Positions 1 to 9,125 are shown, counted from the first letter of the stretch. The stretch is 64,000 nt of DNA from Chryseobacterium sp. SSA4.19 (GCF_022601875.1 NZ_JAKVIP010000016.1:1-64000); one strand, 5' to 3'. The notes: generated by a model not told the origin, from the letters alone. Program-made: numbers and translations.

Positions 1-162
1 TATTTTTGAAGAAAGGCTCAGATTATAAAATCTAAGCCCTGACTTTTTAACTTACACACTTTGTGGGAGAGTGTCTTGATTGTTAAAATATCAGAACTAT
101 TAAATGTTTTGTTCAATAAAGGATTATTGAAAATAAATTTAAGTCAAATCCGTATCTCTGCT

Positions 163-170
163 TATCTTTG
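163..170 (+). promoter_or_regulatory. -7 box TATCTTTG upstream of the serine hydrolase
   Basis: The octamer matches the Bacteroidota -7 consensus TAnnTTTG and lies 44 bases before the start codon at 215. No TTTG -33 box is seen 19-20 bases upstream. The rest of 1-214 holds no convincing gene. Confidence 0.5.
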
Positions 171-214
171 CCTGACTGAAATTCAGAAATCAATTCTAAA
201 TAACCATCATTTGC

Positions 215-1687
215 ATGAGCTATCTTTTCAAATTATATGCATCCTTTTTTTTAACATTTTTCTGTACTATACCTGCTTTTTCCCAGACGGATAGCATTGA
301 TGTATTTATACAGAGCCAAATGAAGAAACGGGACATCCCGGGATTGGAGCTGGCCATTGTGAGACATGGTAAAATAATAAAAACGGGATATTACGGATTG
401 GCCAATATCCAGGATTCGATCGCCGTTTCCGGTAAGTCGGTTTTCATGCTTAATTCCATAACCAAAGCCTTTACGGGTGTTGCAGTGATGCAGTTAGCAG
501 AAGCGGGCAAATTAAATGTGAATGCGCCGATTTCCACCTATCTTAATGATATTCCGGACACTTGGAAAGCAGTAACCGTTCAGCAACTCCTCTCCCATAC
601 TTCTGGAATTCCAGATATTGTGGATGAAGAAGAATCTGTTATGATTGCTGATAATTTTGTTCTTGCCTGGAAAAAGGTTATTGCCATGCCGAATGATTTT
701 AAAGCAGGTGAAGCATTCAGATATAACCAGACCAATTATGTGCTGCTTGGTAAAATCATTGATACATTGAGCGGTATGAGCTTTCAGGAGTTTATTATCA
801 AAAACCAGCTTGAGAAAGTGGGCATGGAAAAAACAATCAGATCAGGCTTTGGAGCAAGCAAGGAAGTGATCGCTAATATCGCCAGCTGCTACCAGTTTTC
901 CAAAGGCAGGCTCAACAATATGTTTTTCTCTTTCCCGCCACCGCTTCAGACAGCAGCAGGAATGAGCTCTACCGCAAATGAATTGGCAAAGTGGGTCATT
1001 GCCTTACAGAATATGGAATTACTGCAAAAGAAATCAAGTCTAAAAGCACTTTGGAAGCCGGATGTACTGAACAATGGGAAAACAGCAGGATTCAGCAGGC
1101 TCCTCAATGGCTATGCGGCAGGATGGCCGATTATTGGAAGAGCCGAGCACCCTGCAGTAGCTCCTGTCGGCGGCGGACGGTCTGCCCTGTTTATTTATCC
1201 GGAAGATGATTTATCAATTATCGTATTAACCAATCTGTCAGGTGGGAATCCGGATAGATTTATCGATGAACTGGCAGGACTGTTTATACCTGATATGAAA
1301 GAAGCCAACGGATTCGGAATGTCTTCTTCTGCCAAATTGCTTAAATCAGCGTTAGATAAAAATGGCTACAAAAGTATTCTTGACACCGCTAAAAGATTAA
1401 AATCTAAAAATACGGATTTTGTTTTAACAGAAAGTGAAATTAACGGTTGGGGATACCAATTGGTAGAACAGAAAAGATTAAATGATGCGTTGGAATTGTT
1501 TAAGCTGAATATTGCCTTATACCCTTTGAGTGCGAATGCCTATGACAGTTTAGGAGAAATCTATGCCGAACTTGGGCAGTATAAACCTGCTCTGAAAAAT
1601 TATCAGCAATCATTAAAACTCAATCCAAAGAACAGGAATGGCGAAGTAATGATTTCTAAGCTAAAAGAACTGATAAAAAAGAAATAA
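215..1687 (+). CDS. Secreted beta-lactamase-family serine hydrolase with C-terminal TPR
   Basis: 490 aa. An N-terminal signal peptide (about residues 1-23, ending AFSQ) points to export. The body is a class C beta-lactamase/PBP4*-like serine hydrolase: the nucleophile motif is S81-I-T-K84 and the catalytic Tyr is Y170 in YNQTNYVLLG, where the usual YxN reads Y-N-Q. A glycine-rich third motif lies in VGGGRSALFIYP. Residues about 420-485 look like TPR helices (NAYDSLGEIYAELGQYKPAL). Members of this family are esterases, D-aminopeptidases or penicillin-binding-like enzymes, and the substrate cannot be read from sequence. The ATG at 215 is chosen because it directly begins the signal peptide. The AraC gene follows 12 bases later and may be co-transcribed. 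Confidence 0.85.
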   Translation: MSYLFKLYASFFLTFFCTIPAFSQTDSIDVFIQSQMKKRDIPGLELAIVRHGKIIKTGYYGLANIQDSIAVSGKSVFMLNSITKAFTGVAVMQLAEAGKLNVNAPISTYLNDIPDTWKAVTVQQLLSHTSGIPDIVDEEESVMIADNFVLAWKKVIAMPNDFKAGEAFRYNQTNYVLLGKIIDTLSGMSFQEFIIKNQLEKVGMEKTIRSGFGASKEVIANIASCYQFSKGRLNNMFFSFPPPLQTAAGMSSTANELAKWVIALQNMELLQKKSSLKALWKPDVLNNGKTAGFSRLLNGYAAGWPIIGRAEHPAVAPVGGGRSALFIYPEDDLSIIVLTNLSGGNPDRFIDELAGLFIPDMKEANGFGMSSSAKLLKSALDKNGYKSILDTAKRLKSKNTDFVLTESEINGWGYQLVEQKRLNDALELFKLNIALYPLSANAYDSLGEIYAELGQYKPALKNYQQSLKLNPKNRNGEVMISKLKELIKKK

Positions 1688-1699
1688 GTTTAGCATCCA

Positions 1700-2497
1700 A
1701 TGTATGAACTTCAGAAAGAAACCTATTTAGGGAATTCCAAGAATAGTTTTACCACTGAACATGGCATTTCCGTGGTGGAAACAGAATACCGCCAAAAGGT
1801 CTATGAAGGCTGGCATTCTCATCACAATGCCCATATTACGTATTTTTTAAAAGGCGGTACCACTGAAAAAAGGAGATCTGGTAGTGAAACATTAGGTGCC
1901 GGTTCTTTGTTGTTTTACCACAGCGATGAGCTGCATCTAAATAAAAACACCCTCTTCCCTTCCAGAAATATTAACATTGAAGTTAGTGCACATTTGCTTC
2001 AGGAACTTAATTTTTCTGAAGCTCTGATTGAAAAATCGGTTCATAATACAATCTATACCAAATTTTTGATTCTTAAGATTTTCAAGGAAACACTGACCGC
2101 AGATGCTTACTCCGCTGATACGATTACGATGCTATTTTCCCAATTATCCGATTGTAATCATCATTCGGAACATTTCCATAAGAGCCCGTTATGGGTAAAG
2201 AATCTAAAGGAATTTTTAAATGACTGTTGGAATATAAATCCGACATTAAATGAGCTCGCCCAGATTCTCCAGCTTAATCCCATCACCATATCAAAGCATT
2301 TCCCCAGGTATTTCGGCTGTACGTTTGGTGAATATATGCGGAGGCTTAAAATAGAACGCTCTCTTGTATTGATTCAGGACCAGAGCATCCCTTTAACTGA
2401 AATTGCCCTTGAATGTGGTTTTTCAGATCAAAGCCATTTCATCAGGACTTTCAAAACCCAGACAGGCTTCCTGCCTAAACAGTTTCAAAAATTATAA
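1700..2497 (+). CDS. AraC-family transcriptional regulator
   Basis: 265 aa cytoplasmic DNA-binding regulator. The N-terminal half is a cupin-like sensor (GWHSHHNAHITYFLKGG, with HxH-type histidines). The C-terminal ~100 residues are the two-helix-turn-helix AraC domain, recognisable from LNELAQILQLNPITISKHF and IALECGFSDQSHFIRTFKTQ followed by the family ending GFLPKQFQ. It starts 12 bases after the serine hydrolase stop and probably shares its transcript, so it may control that gene or itself. The effector is unknown. Confidence 0.9.
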   Translation: MYELQKETYLGNSKNSFTTEHGISVVETEYRQKVYEGWHSHHNAHITYFLKGGTTEKRRSGSETLGAGSLLFYHSDELHLNKNTLFPSRNINIEVSAHLLQELNFSEALIEKSVHNTIYTKFLILKIFKETLTADAYSADTITMLFSQLSDCNHHSEHFHKSPLWVKNLKEFLNDCWNINPTLNELAQILQLNPITISKHFPRYFGCTFGEYMRRLKIERSLVLIQDQSIPLTEIALECGFSDQSHFIRTFKTQTGFLPKQFQKL

Positions 2498-2538
2498 GAA
2501 GGCAAATTTCATTCTATTTTTTCAGTTTCAGGACCCTC

Positions 2539-2546
2539 TATATTTG
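2539..2546 (+). promoter_or_regulatory. -7 box TATATTTG for the CPBP protease
   Basis: The octamer matches TAnnTTTG and ends 25 bases before the ATG at 2572, giving a short leader. Confidence 0.55.
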
Positions 2547-2571
2547 TAGAAATAAATCAAAAACCAGACAA

Positions 2572-3429
2572 ATGGAAACACATACTACAAAACAGAAAAT
2601 TTTAAACCTGACCATCACAAAAATTGTCCTTGCTCTGCTGATTTTTATGGCAGTAGTGGTTATAGGACAGCAAATTGCATCAAAACTTCTGGCCCTAACG
2701 CCATTAGACAGAGACTACAGAAATCTGTTGAAAGGAATTTTAATTTCAACCGCAGCGGTTTCAACATACATCTTCTTGTTTAAAAAGTATGAAAAAAGAA
2801 GTATTAATGAGTTTAGCGGTAAGGGGCTGGTAAAAAATCTAATCATGGGTTCAGCAATCGGTTTTGCTTTACAGTCTTTAGTCATACTGGTAATCTATAT
2901 CAATGGCTATTACCAAATTACTGCGGTAAATCCAGTTTCATTCATCCTCATTCCATTGGCCTTGATGTTTACAGTAGCAATTATTGAGGAAATATTGGTG
3001 CGTGGAATTATCTTCAGGCTGCTTGAAGAGAAACTGGGAAGCTATCTTGCATTGGCAATTTCATCCCTGATATTCGGAGGGCTTCATCTGGCTAACCCCA
3101 ACAGCAACTTCCTATCCACCTTATGCATTACGACAGCCGGATTTCTATTAGGTTCTGCTTTTATATACAGACGTAATTTGTGGTTTCCTATCGCGCTGCA
3201 TTTTGCATGGAATTTTACACAGTCGGGTATTTACGGAGCGATAACATCAGGCAATGAAAAAACAACAGGTTGGCTAACAACTGAGATTAAAGGTCCGGAT
3301 ATCATTACAGGAGGTGCTTTCGGTCCCGAAGGAAGTATTCAGGCTACTGTAATATGTTTGATGGCAACAGTTTTTCTGTTGATATTAAGCCATAGAAATA
3401 ATCAAATCATAGCGAAATCAAAAAAGTGA
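2572..3429 (+). CDS. CPBP-family intramembrane metalloprotease
   Basis: 285 aa, polytopic inner-membrane protein with about 7-8 hydrophobic segments. The Abi/CAAX-protease signature is complete: E139-E140-xxx-R144 (IIEEILVRGIIFR), then H172 (GGLHLANP) and H209 (WFPIALHFAWNF), which together form the metal-dependent glutamic-type active site of this family. Bacterial CPBP proteins include bacteriocin-immunity and membrane-proteolysis proteins; the substrate here is unknown. It has its own promoter and a terminator downstream, so it is monocistronic. It marks the left border of the nitrate island. Confidence 0.88.
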   Translation: METHTTKQKILNLTITKIVLALLIFMAVVVIGQQIASKLLALTPLDRDYRNLLKGILISTAAVSTYIFLFKKYEKRSINEFSGKGLVKNLIMGSAIGFALQSLVILVIYINGYYQITAVNPVSFILIPLALMFTVAIIEEILVRGIIFRLLEEKLGSYLALAISSLIFGGLHLANPNSNFLSTLCITTAGFLLGSAFIYRRNLWFPIALHFAWNFTQSGIYGAITSGNEKTTGWLTTEIKGPDIITGGAFGPEGSIQATVICLMATVFLLILSHRNNQIIAKSKK

Positions 3430-3495
3430 ACTTTACCAGCTGTATTTATTGATACGGAATACTAAGCTGATGATCATTTATTATAACAACTCAAT

Positions 3496-3524
3496 AAATC
3501 CTTGCTTTGAAAGTAAGGATTTTT
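3496..3524 (+). terminator. Rho-independent terminator after the CPBP protease
   Basis: AAATCCTT pairs with AAGGATTT (8 bp), with an 11-base loop that contains a further CTTTGAAAG pairing, followed by a T run. It lies 66 bases downstream of the CPBP stop. Confidence 0.7.
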
Positions 3525-3781
3525 ATTCTTCCACAAAGTTTATTAATTGTTTATTAGTACAGCTATTTTATAGTATTGTCAATAAAATATTCTACGTAAG
3601 AATCTCTGATGTAAAATATATGTAATATTAACCTCAGCTCTGCTTCGGATAAAGAAAAGCACATTAAAATCCAACAACCTTCCCCTTTTTTAAAAAATTC
3701 AGATCATACAAATAGATAATGACATATATTAATTCATATACAAAATATGATTTATGACACAAAAAAAAGAAAAACGGAATT

Positions 3782-3817
3782 AAATAAGATAAAAATATCT
3801 TATTAACAATATATTTG
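3782..3817 (+). promoter_or_regulatory. narK operon promoter: dyad operator plus -7 box
   Basis: An inverted repeat AAATAAGA-N8-TCTTATTA occupies 3782-3805. Its inner 9-bp arms AATAAGATA/TATCTTATT are perfect around an AAAA spacer. A -7 box TATATTTG follows at 3810-3817, and the start codon is at 3857. The dyad belongs to the family also seen before the nitrate reductase operon, nirK, the second Rrf2 gene and the hemerythrin-PAS gene. Here it is about 11 bp, one helical turn, closer to the -7 box than at the other sites. Confidence 0.6.
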
Positions 3818-3856
3818 TGGAAGAATTAACAGATACCCTACATAAAAGACGAAATC

Positions 3857-5344
3857 ATGGATGCCCATTTATCTTCTGCACATAAAGTTCTTTTCCTGAA
3901 TACCCTGGCATTTACCATCTGTTTCGCCTGCTGGACACTGAACGGTGTATTGGTAACGTATCTCGTTGACAACAATATTTTCAACTGGTCTGTGGTGGAA
4001 ACAGGATGGCTGCTCGGGATTCCCATCCTTACCGGTTCTGTCATGAGGCTTCCTTTAGGAATTTTAACCGATAAGTACGGAGGAAAGCCGGTCTTCTCAA
4101 CTTTACTTCTGCTATGCAGCATTCCCATGTTTCTGCTGTATTTTGCACATTCCTATTGGGTATATTTTCTGTTGAGTGCTCTTTTCGGGATGATTGGAAC
4201 AGGATTTGCCGTAGGAATTGCCTTTACATCAGCATGGTATCCCAAACAGTGGCAGGGACGCGCACTCGGAATATTCGGAATGGGAAATGCAGGCGCAGCA
4301 CTTACCACATTTTTTGCTCCAACCTTACTCAATTATCTGTCTGCCCATAATCCTGAAACCGGGTGGAGAATACTTCCTTTGCTTTACGGAACGACCTTAA
4401 TCATTATAGGGCTGGTATTCATCTTTTGCGTAAAAAATAAAAAGGCAGCGGTTCAGAATAAATCTACCGGGCAGCTTCTGGAACCTTTATCAAAGATCAG
4501 AGTATGGAGATTCGGATTATATTATTTTCTGGTATTCGGATTGTTTGTGGCATTCTCTCAGTGGCTCATGCCTTATTTCGTGAGCGTCTACAACACTTCG
4601 CTGGTTCTGGGAGGACTTTTGGCTTCGGCCTTCAGTTTACCAAGCGGTATAATCCGGGCATTCGGAGGCTACCTTTCGGATAAATTCGGAGCGAGAAAAG
4701 TGATGTACTGGGTGCTCTACTCCTCATTGATTTTAAGTGGCCTCCTTATGCTTCCGAAAATGGAAATCATGACGCCGGGTAAAGGAATCACCGCCAAAAA
4801 AGCTGGAACCGTAAAAACCGTTGAAAACGGCAGAATCATTTTGAACAATGAAACTTTCGCCATCCACCCAAAACCGGAAATACCTCAACAGACTTCCGTA
4901 CTTCCAAAATCTTTTTCCTGGCAGGAGGTTCTTGTCAAACAAAATGAGCAGATCCAGAAAAAGCAGCTTTTAGCACAAGGTGTTACCCTCATCAAATTCG
5001 AGGCGCATATCTGGGTTTTCTCCGTTTTAGTGATCCTGATTGGGATCATGTGGGGAATTGGTAAAGCTGCGGTGTACAAGCACATCCCTGAATATTTCCC
5101 TAATGAAGTCGGCGTTGTCGGTGGCATGGTAGGCCTTATCGGCGGTTTGGGAGGCTTCATCGGGCCTATTCTTTTCGGATACCTTCTGGATTTTTCAGGA
5201 TTGTGGACCAGCTCATGGATTTTTGTATTTCTTATTTCAGCAATATCACTCTTCTGGATGAACCATACCATTAAAAAAATGACAAATCAAACCGCTCCGC
5301 ACATTAAAGACAGGATAGAACATGTCAATTGCAACAAAGATTAA
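3857..5344 (+). CDS. narK: NarK-type MFS nitrate/nitrite transporter (first copy)
   Basis: 495 aa, 12-helix major facilitator of the nitrate/nitrite porter family, moving nitrate in and/or nitrite out across the inner membrane. The two glycine-rich nitrate signatures are visible: GMGNAGAALTTFFAP near residues 141-156 and GMVGLIGGLGGFIGP near 423-438. An unusual hydrophilic insert of about 80 residues (roughly 303-381) separates helices of the second half, making the protein longer than the usual ~430-460 aa. First gene of an operon with a second narK (27 bases on), a cytochrome c'-like protein and a barrel protein, under a dyad-bearing promoter. Direction and substrate preference of each copy are inference. 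Confidence 0.92.
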   Translation: MDAHLSSAHKVLFLNTLAFTICFACWTLNGVLVTYLVDNNIFNWSVVETGWLLGIPILTGSVMRLPLGILTDKYGGKPVFSTLLLLCSIPMFLLYFAHSYWVYFLLSALFGMIGTGFAVGIAFTSAWYPKQWQGRALGIFGMGNAGAALTTFFAPTLLNYLSAHNPETGWRILPLLYGTTLIIIGLVFIFCVKNKKAAVQNKSTGQLLEPLSKIRVWRFGLYYFLVFGLFVAFSQWLMPYFVSVYNTSLVLGGLLASAFSLPSGIIRAFGGYLSDKFGARKVMYWVLYSSLILSGLLMLPKMEIMTPGKGITAKKAGTVKTVENGRIILNNETFAIHPKPEIPQQTSVLPKSFSWQEVLVKQNEQIQKKQLLAQGVTLIKFEAHIWVFSVLVILIGIMWGIGKAAVYKHIPEYFPNEVGVVGGMVGLIGGLGGFIGPILFGYLLDFSGLWTSSWIFVFLISAISLFWMNHTIKKMTNQTAPHIKDRIEHVNCNKD

Positions 5345-5371
5345 GAAATTTAAACTAACAAACAACTAAAG

Positions 5372-6703
5372 ATGGATAATACACATTGGTTAAACAACTA
5401 CGACCCTTCAAACGAAGAATTCTGGAATCGCAGCGGCAAAAAAACAGCCTGGAAAACATTGACTATTACAACGGCAGCGCTTATTTTCTCGTTTGCCACC
5501 TGGTTTTTATACAGTGTCATCGTGATCAAGCTTCCGCATATCGGATTCCAGTTTACAGATGACCAGCTTTTCTGGATGGCAGCCATGCCGGGACTTGCAG
5601 GCGGACTCCTTAGGGTCGTCAATACTTTCCTCATTCCTATTTTCGGGACGAGAAAAATAATTGCCGTCAGTTCATTCATTAAAATAATCCCTTTACTCAT
5701 GCTCGGCTTTGCCGTGATGAACCCACAGACTTCTTTTGCCTATTTTATGCTGATCGGTTTTCTGCTGGGAATTGGCGGGGGTGATTTCTCCTCATTTATG
5801 CCTTCAACATCTTTATTTTTCCCTAAGAAAGAATCAGGGACAGCGCTCGGCATCCAGGCTGGTGTCGGTAATTTCGGAGTCAGCCTCGTTCAGCTGGTTT
5901 CGCCACTGGTGATCAGTTTAGGTATATTTTCATTTATGGGCGGCGGACAGATCATCAAGGAAACCGGAAAAACCATTTATCTTGAAAATGTAGCATTCAT
6001 CTATATTTTACCTCTGTTCATCATAGGAATCTGGGCTTGGTTTTCTCTAAAAAGCATTCCCGTAAGAGCTACTTTTAAAGAACAGCTGGATATCTTTAAA
6101 GACCGGCACACCTTGTACTGTACCATGACATACATTATGACTTTCGGGATTTTCGCCGGATTTTCAGCAGCTTTTCCTTTAATGATAAAAAACCTGTATG
6201 TTCCTTTAGATAAAAACTTGGACCCACTTCAATTTGCTTTTTACGGTCCGCTGATCGGTTCAGCTTCAAGAATCATTTTCGGAAAGGTAGCGGATAAGAT
6301 CGGCGGCGCGCTCCTTACCCATATTACCGGGATATCTCTGATTATTTTAATTTCCAGGCTGATTCTCGGCGGTTATCTTACGCCCACTTCTCCGGATCAG
6401 TTTCAGGGATTCCTGTTTATTGTTTTAGCCATCTTTTTCTTTACGGGAATCGGAAATGCAGCTACTTTCAAGCAATTCCCGACCATTTTCGCCGAATCTC
6501 CGAGAAAAGCAGCCGGTGTGATCGGCTTTACATCAGCAATCGCGGCGTTCGGTCCTTTCGTATTTAATGTTCTTATTACACAGTCAAGAGCAATCTCAGG
6601 AGATGCAAGGCTGTTCTTCTGGTTCCTGGTTCTCGGATGTGTAATGGCTACGGGAGTCAACTGGTATTTCTACACGAGAAAAGGTTGCGAAAGGCCTTCC
6701 TAA
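5372..6703 (+). CDS. narK: NarK-type MFS nitrate/nitrite transporter (second copy)
   Basis: 443 aa, second nitrate/nitrite porter in tandem with the first but clearly divergent from it. Signatures: GVGNFGVSLVQLVSP near residues 165-179 and GVIGFTSAIAAFGPFVF near the end of the chain. A ~25-residue hydrophilic N-terminal extension (WLNNYDPSNEEFWNRSGK) precedes helix 1. Tandem NarK1/NarK2 pairs in denitrifiers often combine a proton-nitrate symporter with a nitrate/nitrite antiporter, so a similar division of labour is likely here. It lies 27 bases after the first narK and 20 bases before the cytochrome gene, in one operon. Confidence 0.92.
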   Translation: MDNTHWLNNYDPSNEEFWNRSGKKTAWKTLTITTAALIFSFATWFLYSVIVIKLPHIGFQFTDDQLFWMAAMPGLAGGLLRVVNTFLIPIFGTRKIIAVSSFIKIIPLLMLGFAVMNPQTSFAYFMLIGFLLGIGGGDFSSFMPSTSLFFPKKESGTALGIQAGVGNFGVSLVQLVSPLVISLGIFSFMGGGQIIKETGKTIYLENVAFIYILPLFIIGIWAWFSLKSIPVRATFKEQLDIFKDRHTLYCTMTYIMTFGIFAGFSAAFPLMIKNLYVPLDKNLDPLQFAFYGPLIGSASRIIFGKVADKIGGALLTHITGISLIILISRLILGGYLTPTSPDQFQGFLFIVLAIFFFTGIGNAATFKQFPTIFAESPRKAAGVIGFTSAIAAFGPFVFNVLITQSRAISGDARLFFWFLVLGCVMATGVNWYFYTRKGCERPS

Positions 6704-6723
6704 ACCATTAAAATGAATATAAA

Positions 6724-7194
6724 ATGAAAAAAAAACTGACAGGTTCCATCCTTATTCTTTCACTGCTTTTAAATATCGGGCTGATCTACAAATTCTTTTA
6801 CCAGGGCGAAAAAGTAACGGTAAAGGAAGACGGAAGATCTGAGATCAGAATGAGTGGGCAAAACCGTGAATATGTAATGTCTGAAATGCGCAGCTTTCTG
6901 GAAAGTGTGCAAAAGATCAATGAGGGAATTGCTAAAAATGATCCGGACCTTATTGCAAGTGTCGGCCAACAGTCTGGAACCTGTAAAGTGAATGCCGTTC
7001 CGCAGGGATTGGTAAAGTCGCTTCCATTTGAATTTAAACAGATGGGGTTCGGAACGCACGAACTTTTTGATGAAATGGCTAAAATGACAAAAGAAAAATA
7101 CAACCGGCAGCAAATTCAACTGAAGATGAACGAACTTCTGAACAACTGTGTGGTCTGCCACAAAACCTATAAAATAACCGCTGAAATTCAATAA
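6724..7194 (+). CDS. Membrane-anchored cytochrome c'-like protein
   Basis: 156 aa. One uncleaved-looking N-terminal hydrophobic helix (about residues 7-25) is followed by a mostly helical periplasmic domain with a single heme-binding motif C142-V-V-C145-H146 close to the C-terminus (CVVCHKTYK). A C-terminal CxxCH after a four-helix domain is the hallmark of class II cytochromes c (cytochrome c'), a family that binds NO. Position in the narK operon, 20 bases after narK and one base before the barrel gene, suggests NO buffering or electron transfer in nitrate/nitrite metabolism. The cytochrome assignment is firm; the class II assignment and role are inferred from heme position. Confidence 0.72.
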   Translation: MKKKLTGSILILSLLLNIGLIYKFFYQGEKVTVKEDGRSEIRMSGQNREYVMSEMRSFLESVQKINEGIAKNDPDLIASVGQQSGTCKVNAVPQGLVKSLPFEFKQMGFGTHELFDEMAKMTKEKYNRQQIQLKMNELLNNCVVCHKTYKITAEIQ

Positions 7195-7195
7195 A

Positions 7196-8482
7196 ATGAT
7201 AAAGTATAAAGTGGCAGCCGTCTGCGTAACATTCGCTTTCGGGATGACCAACGCGCAAATAGACAGCCTGAAGATGAATATTGACCTGCGTACGAGAGGC
7301 GAACTGGATAACGGGGCAAGAACACTGTCGTCAAAAGGAAAATCTGCTGAAACCACGGTGTTATCACGCGCGCGTTTCGGAATCGATTATTATTACAAAA
7401 AGCTTGAAATGTATATCAGCGCTCAGGATGTGCGGACCTGGGGAGAAACCGGAACTGCATCAGGAAAAAACCAAAACTTCATTTTGAATGAAGCCTGGGC
7501 AGACTATCATTTTTCAGACCGTTTTTCAGTAAAGCTGGGACGGCAAATCCTTGCTTACGATAACGAACGTCTTGTGGGTGGGTTGGACTGGGCCATGCAG
7601 GGAAGAAGCTTTGATGCATTGAAAAGTACGTACCACATCAGTCCAAAGTCCCGGATTGAGGCAGTCGCAACATACAATAATGATGATAACGACGCAAATG
7701 ATCTTCCTGAAAAAGAAATCTACAGCATTGCAGAAGGAGGAGAAATAACGAAATCACTACAAATCATCCACTATCAGTATACAGGAAACCGTAAATTCCA
7801 GTTTTCAGCCATTGCTATGAACAATATACTGCAGAATCCTTTGGGTACGCATTACGATATGCTGACCCTGGGAATCAATGCTAAAAAGTATTTCGAAAAT
7901 ATGGGCTTTTTCGGTTCTGCCTATTATCAGGTCGGGAAAAACACGCTTGCTCAAAGTAAATCTGCTTATCAGTTTTCTGTCAATTCCGATTTCCTTCTTC
8001 ATCCGAAATTCAATATCGTTGCAGGAACGGAATGGCTTTCCGGTAAAAGTTTTGATACGGATCCAGGAACTAACAGATCTTTCAGTCCATTGTACGGAAC
8101 CAATCACCTGTACAATGGTTTTATGGATTATTTCTACCTGGGAAACAGTTACTTCAACAGTTTCGGGCTGAATGATTATTATCTGAAATCAAATTTTAAG
8201 TTCAATTCCGATTCCCAGATTCAGGCCAATGTTCATGCTTTCACTTCTAACGGTCAATTGGGATTCGATGGTTCAGGAACAAAATATTCATCGTATTTGG
8301 GAAGCGAGCTGGATTTTGTGTTCACACACAAATTCGGAAAAGTAATAACTGCCAATCTTGGACATTCATTTATGTTTGCCGGTGAAAGTATGAACATCAT
8401 TAAAAACATCCCGGATCCTAAAAGTATGCAGACCTGGACCTGGGTTGCCGTAAAAATAGCTCCGAATTTCAGGCTGAAATAA
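7196..8482 (+). CDS. Outer-membrane beta-barrel protein, alginate-export/porin-like
   Basis: 428 aa. Signal peptide about residues 1-20 (ending TNAQ), then alternating polar/aromatic strands typical of an outer-membrane barrel. IDLRTRGELDNG, DYHFSDRFSVKLGRQ and ERLVGGLDWAMQGRSFDA resemble the Alginate_exp family. It starts one base after the cytochrome gene stop and is the last gene of the narK operon, followed by a terminator. In this context it may let nitrate or nitrite cross the outer membrane rather than export a polysaccharide, but that is inference from the neighbours only. Confidence 0.75.
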   Translation: MIKYKVAAVCVTFAFGMTNAQIDSLKMNIDLRTRGELDNGARTLSSKGKSAETTVLSRARFGIDYYYKKLEMYISAQDVRTWGETGTASGKNQNFILNEAWADYHFSDRFSVKLGRQILAYDNERLVGGLDWAMQGRSFDALKSTYHISPKSRIEAVATYNNDDNDANDLPEKEIYSIAEGGEITKSLQIIHYQYTGNRKFQFSAIAMNNILQNPLGTHYDMLTLGINAKKYFENMGFFGSAYYQVGKNTLAQSKSAYQFSVNSDFLLHPKFNIVAGTEWLSGKSFDTDPGTNRSFSPLYGTNHLYNGFMDYFYLGNSYFNSFGLNDYYLKSNFKFNSDSQIQANVHAFTSNGQLGFDGSGTKYSSYLGSELDFVFTHKFGKVITANLGHSFMFAGESMNIIKNIPDPKSMQTWTWVAVKIAPNFRLK

Positions 8483-8509
8483 ATGACGAGATCATATATT
8501 TCTATTTGA

Positions 8510-8536
8510 CCACTATTCTTATTAGTGGTTTTTTTT
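8510..8536 (+). terminator. Terminator of the narK operon
   Basis: CCACTA pairs with TAGTGG around a 7-base loop, followed by eight T. It lies 28 bases after the barrel-protein stop. Confidence 0.8.
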
Positions 8537-8659
8537 ATGATTTACAGTCTGCAAAACATCAGGTTATATAATATTCAAATTTCATTCAGGATTTCGTATT
8601 TTTACATTCTCATTTGGCTGGAAATATTCACATTTTAAGCCTTCATAATTTACAAGCAG

Positions 8660-9091
8660 ATGCTGATATTTTCAAACACATGCCAATATGCGATCAAAGC
8701 CTGTATCGTACTGGCAATGGAAAGAAGAAAGATAGGGATTATTGATATTGCCGAGCAGATCGGTACCCCTACGCATTTTACTTCAAAGATTCTCCAGCAG
8801 CTCACCAAAAAGCAGCTGATCTCTTCCGGAAAAGGAAAAGGCGGCGGTTTTTATCTTAGTGACGAGCAATTTGAAAATCTCACGATCAAAGACATTTACG
8901 AAAATTTTGAAGGAAAAGGAGTGCTGACCTCATGCCTTCTGGGCCTTAAGGTATGTAGTGCAGATAATCCCTGTCCGATCCATGACCTTGCCTTTGCTGT
9001 GAAAGAAAAAGTTAAGATCATGTTTAAATATAAAATAAAAGATCTTAAAGACCTGGGAAGCGTGATGAAAATGATGGAATATCCCGGCTAA
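8660..9091 (+). CDS. Rrf2-family regulator, NsrR-like (first copy)
   Basis: 143 aa. N-terminal winged helix (SNTCQYAIKACIVLAM, IAEQIGTPTHFTSKILQQL, GKGKGGGFYL) followed by the cysteine loop C92-x6-C99-x5-C105 that holds an Fe-S cluster in NsrR/IscR-type Rrf2 proteins. NsrR senses NO through this cluster and controls NO-detoxification genes, which suits the surroundings. The second Rrf2 gene at 19695-20126 has its three Cys at identical positions, so the window has two paralogous sensors. It is convergent with the next gene (34 bases between stops). Whether it senses NO, nitrite or iron status is inference. Confidence 0.88.
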   Translation: MLIFSNTCQYAIKACIVLAMERRKIGIIDIAEQIGTPTHFTSKILQQLTKKQLISSGKGKGGGFYLSDEQFENLTIKDIYENFEGKGVLTSCLLGLKVCSADNPCPIHDLAFAVKEKVKIMFKYKIKDLKDLGSVMKMMEYPG

Positions 9092-9125
9092 TCTTTATAG
9101 AAAGTTCTATCATAAAAGTACGAAA

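Larger units (their letters stand above)
3430..3856. other. Intergenic region between the CPBP gene and narK
   Basis: 427 bases without a gene. It holds the terminator of the CPBP gene (3496-3524), an AT-rich stretch with nothing recognised (about 3525-3780), and the dyad plus -7 box of the narK operon (3782-3817). Confidence 0.8.

Noticed and set aside
61-294. Open frame of 77 codons before the serine hydrolase
   Set aside because: Starts at a TTG, overlaps the real gene and its signal peptide in another frame, and has no protein-like composition.
6769-7356. Open frame of 195 codons on the minus strand
   Set aside because: Antisense to the cytochrome gene and spans an operon junction; no family motif.
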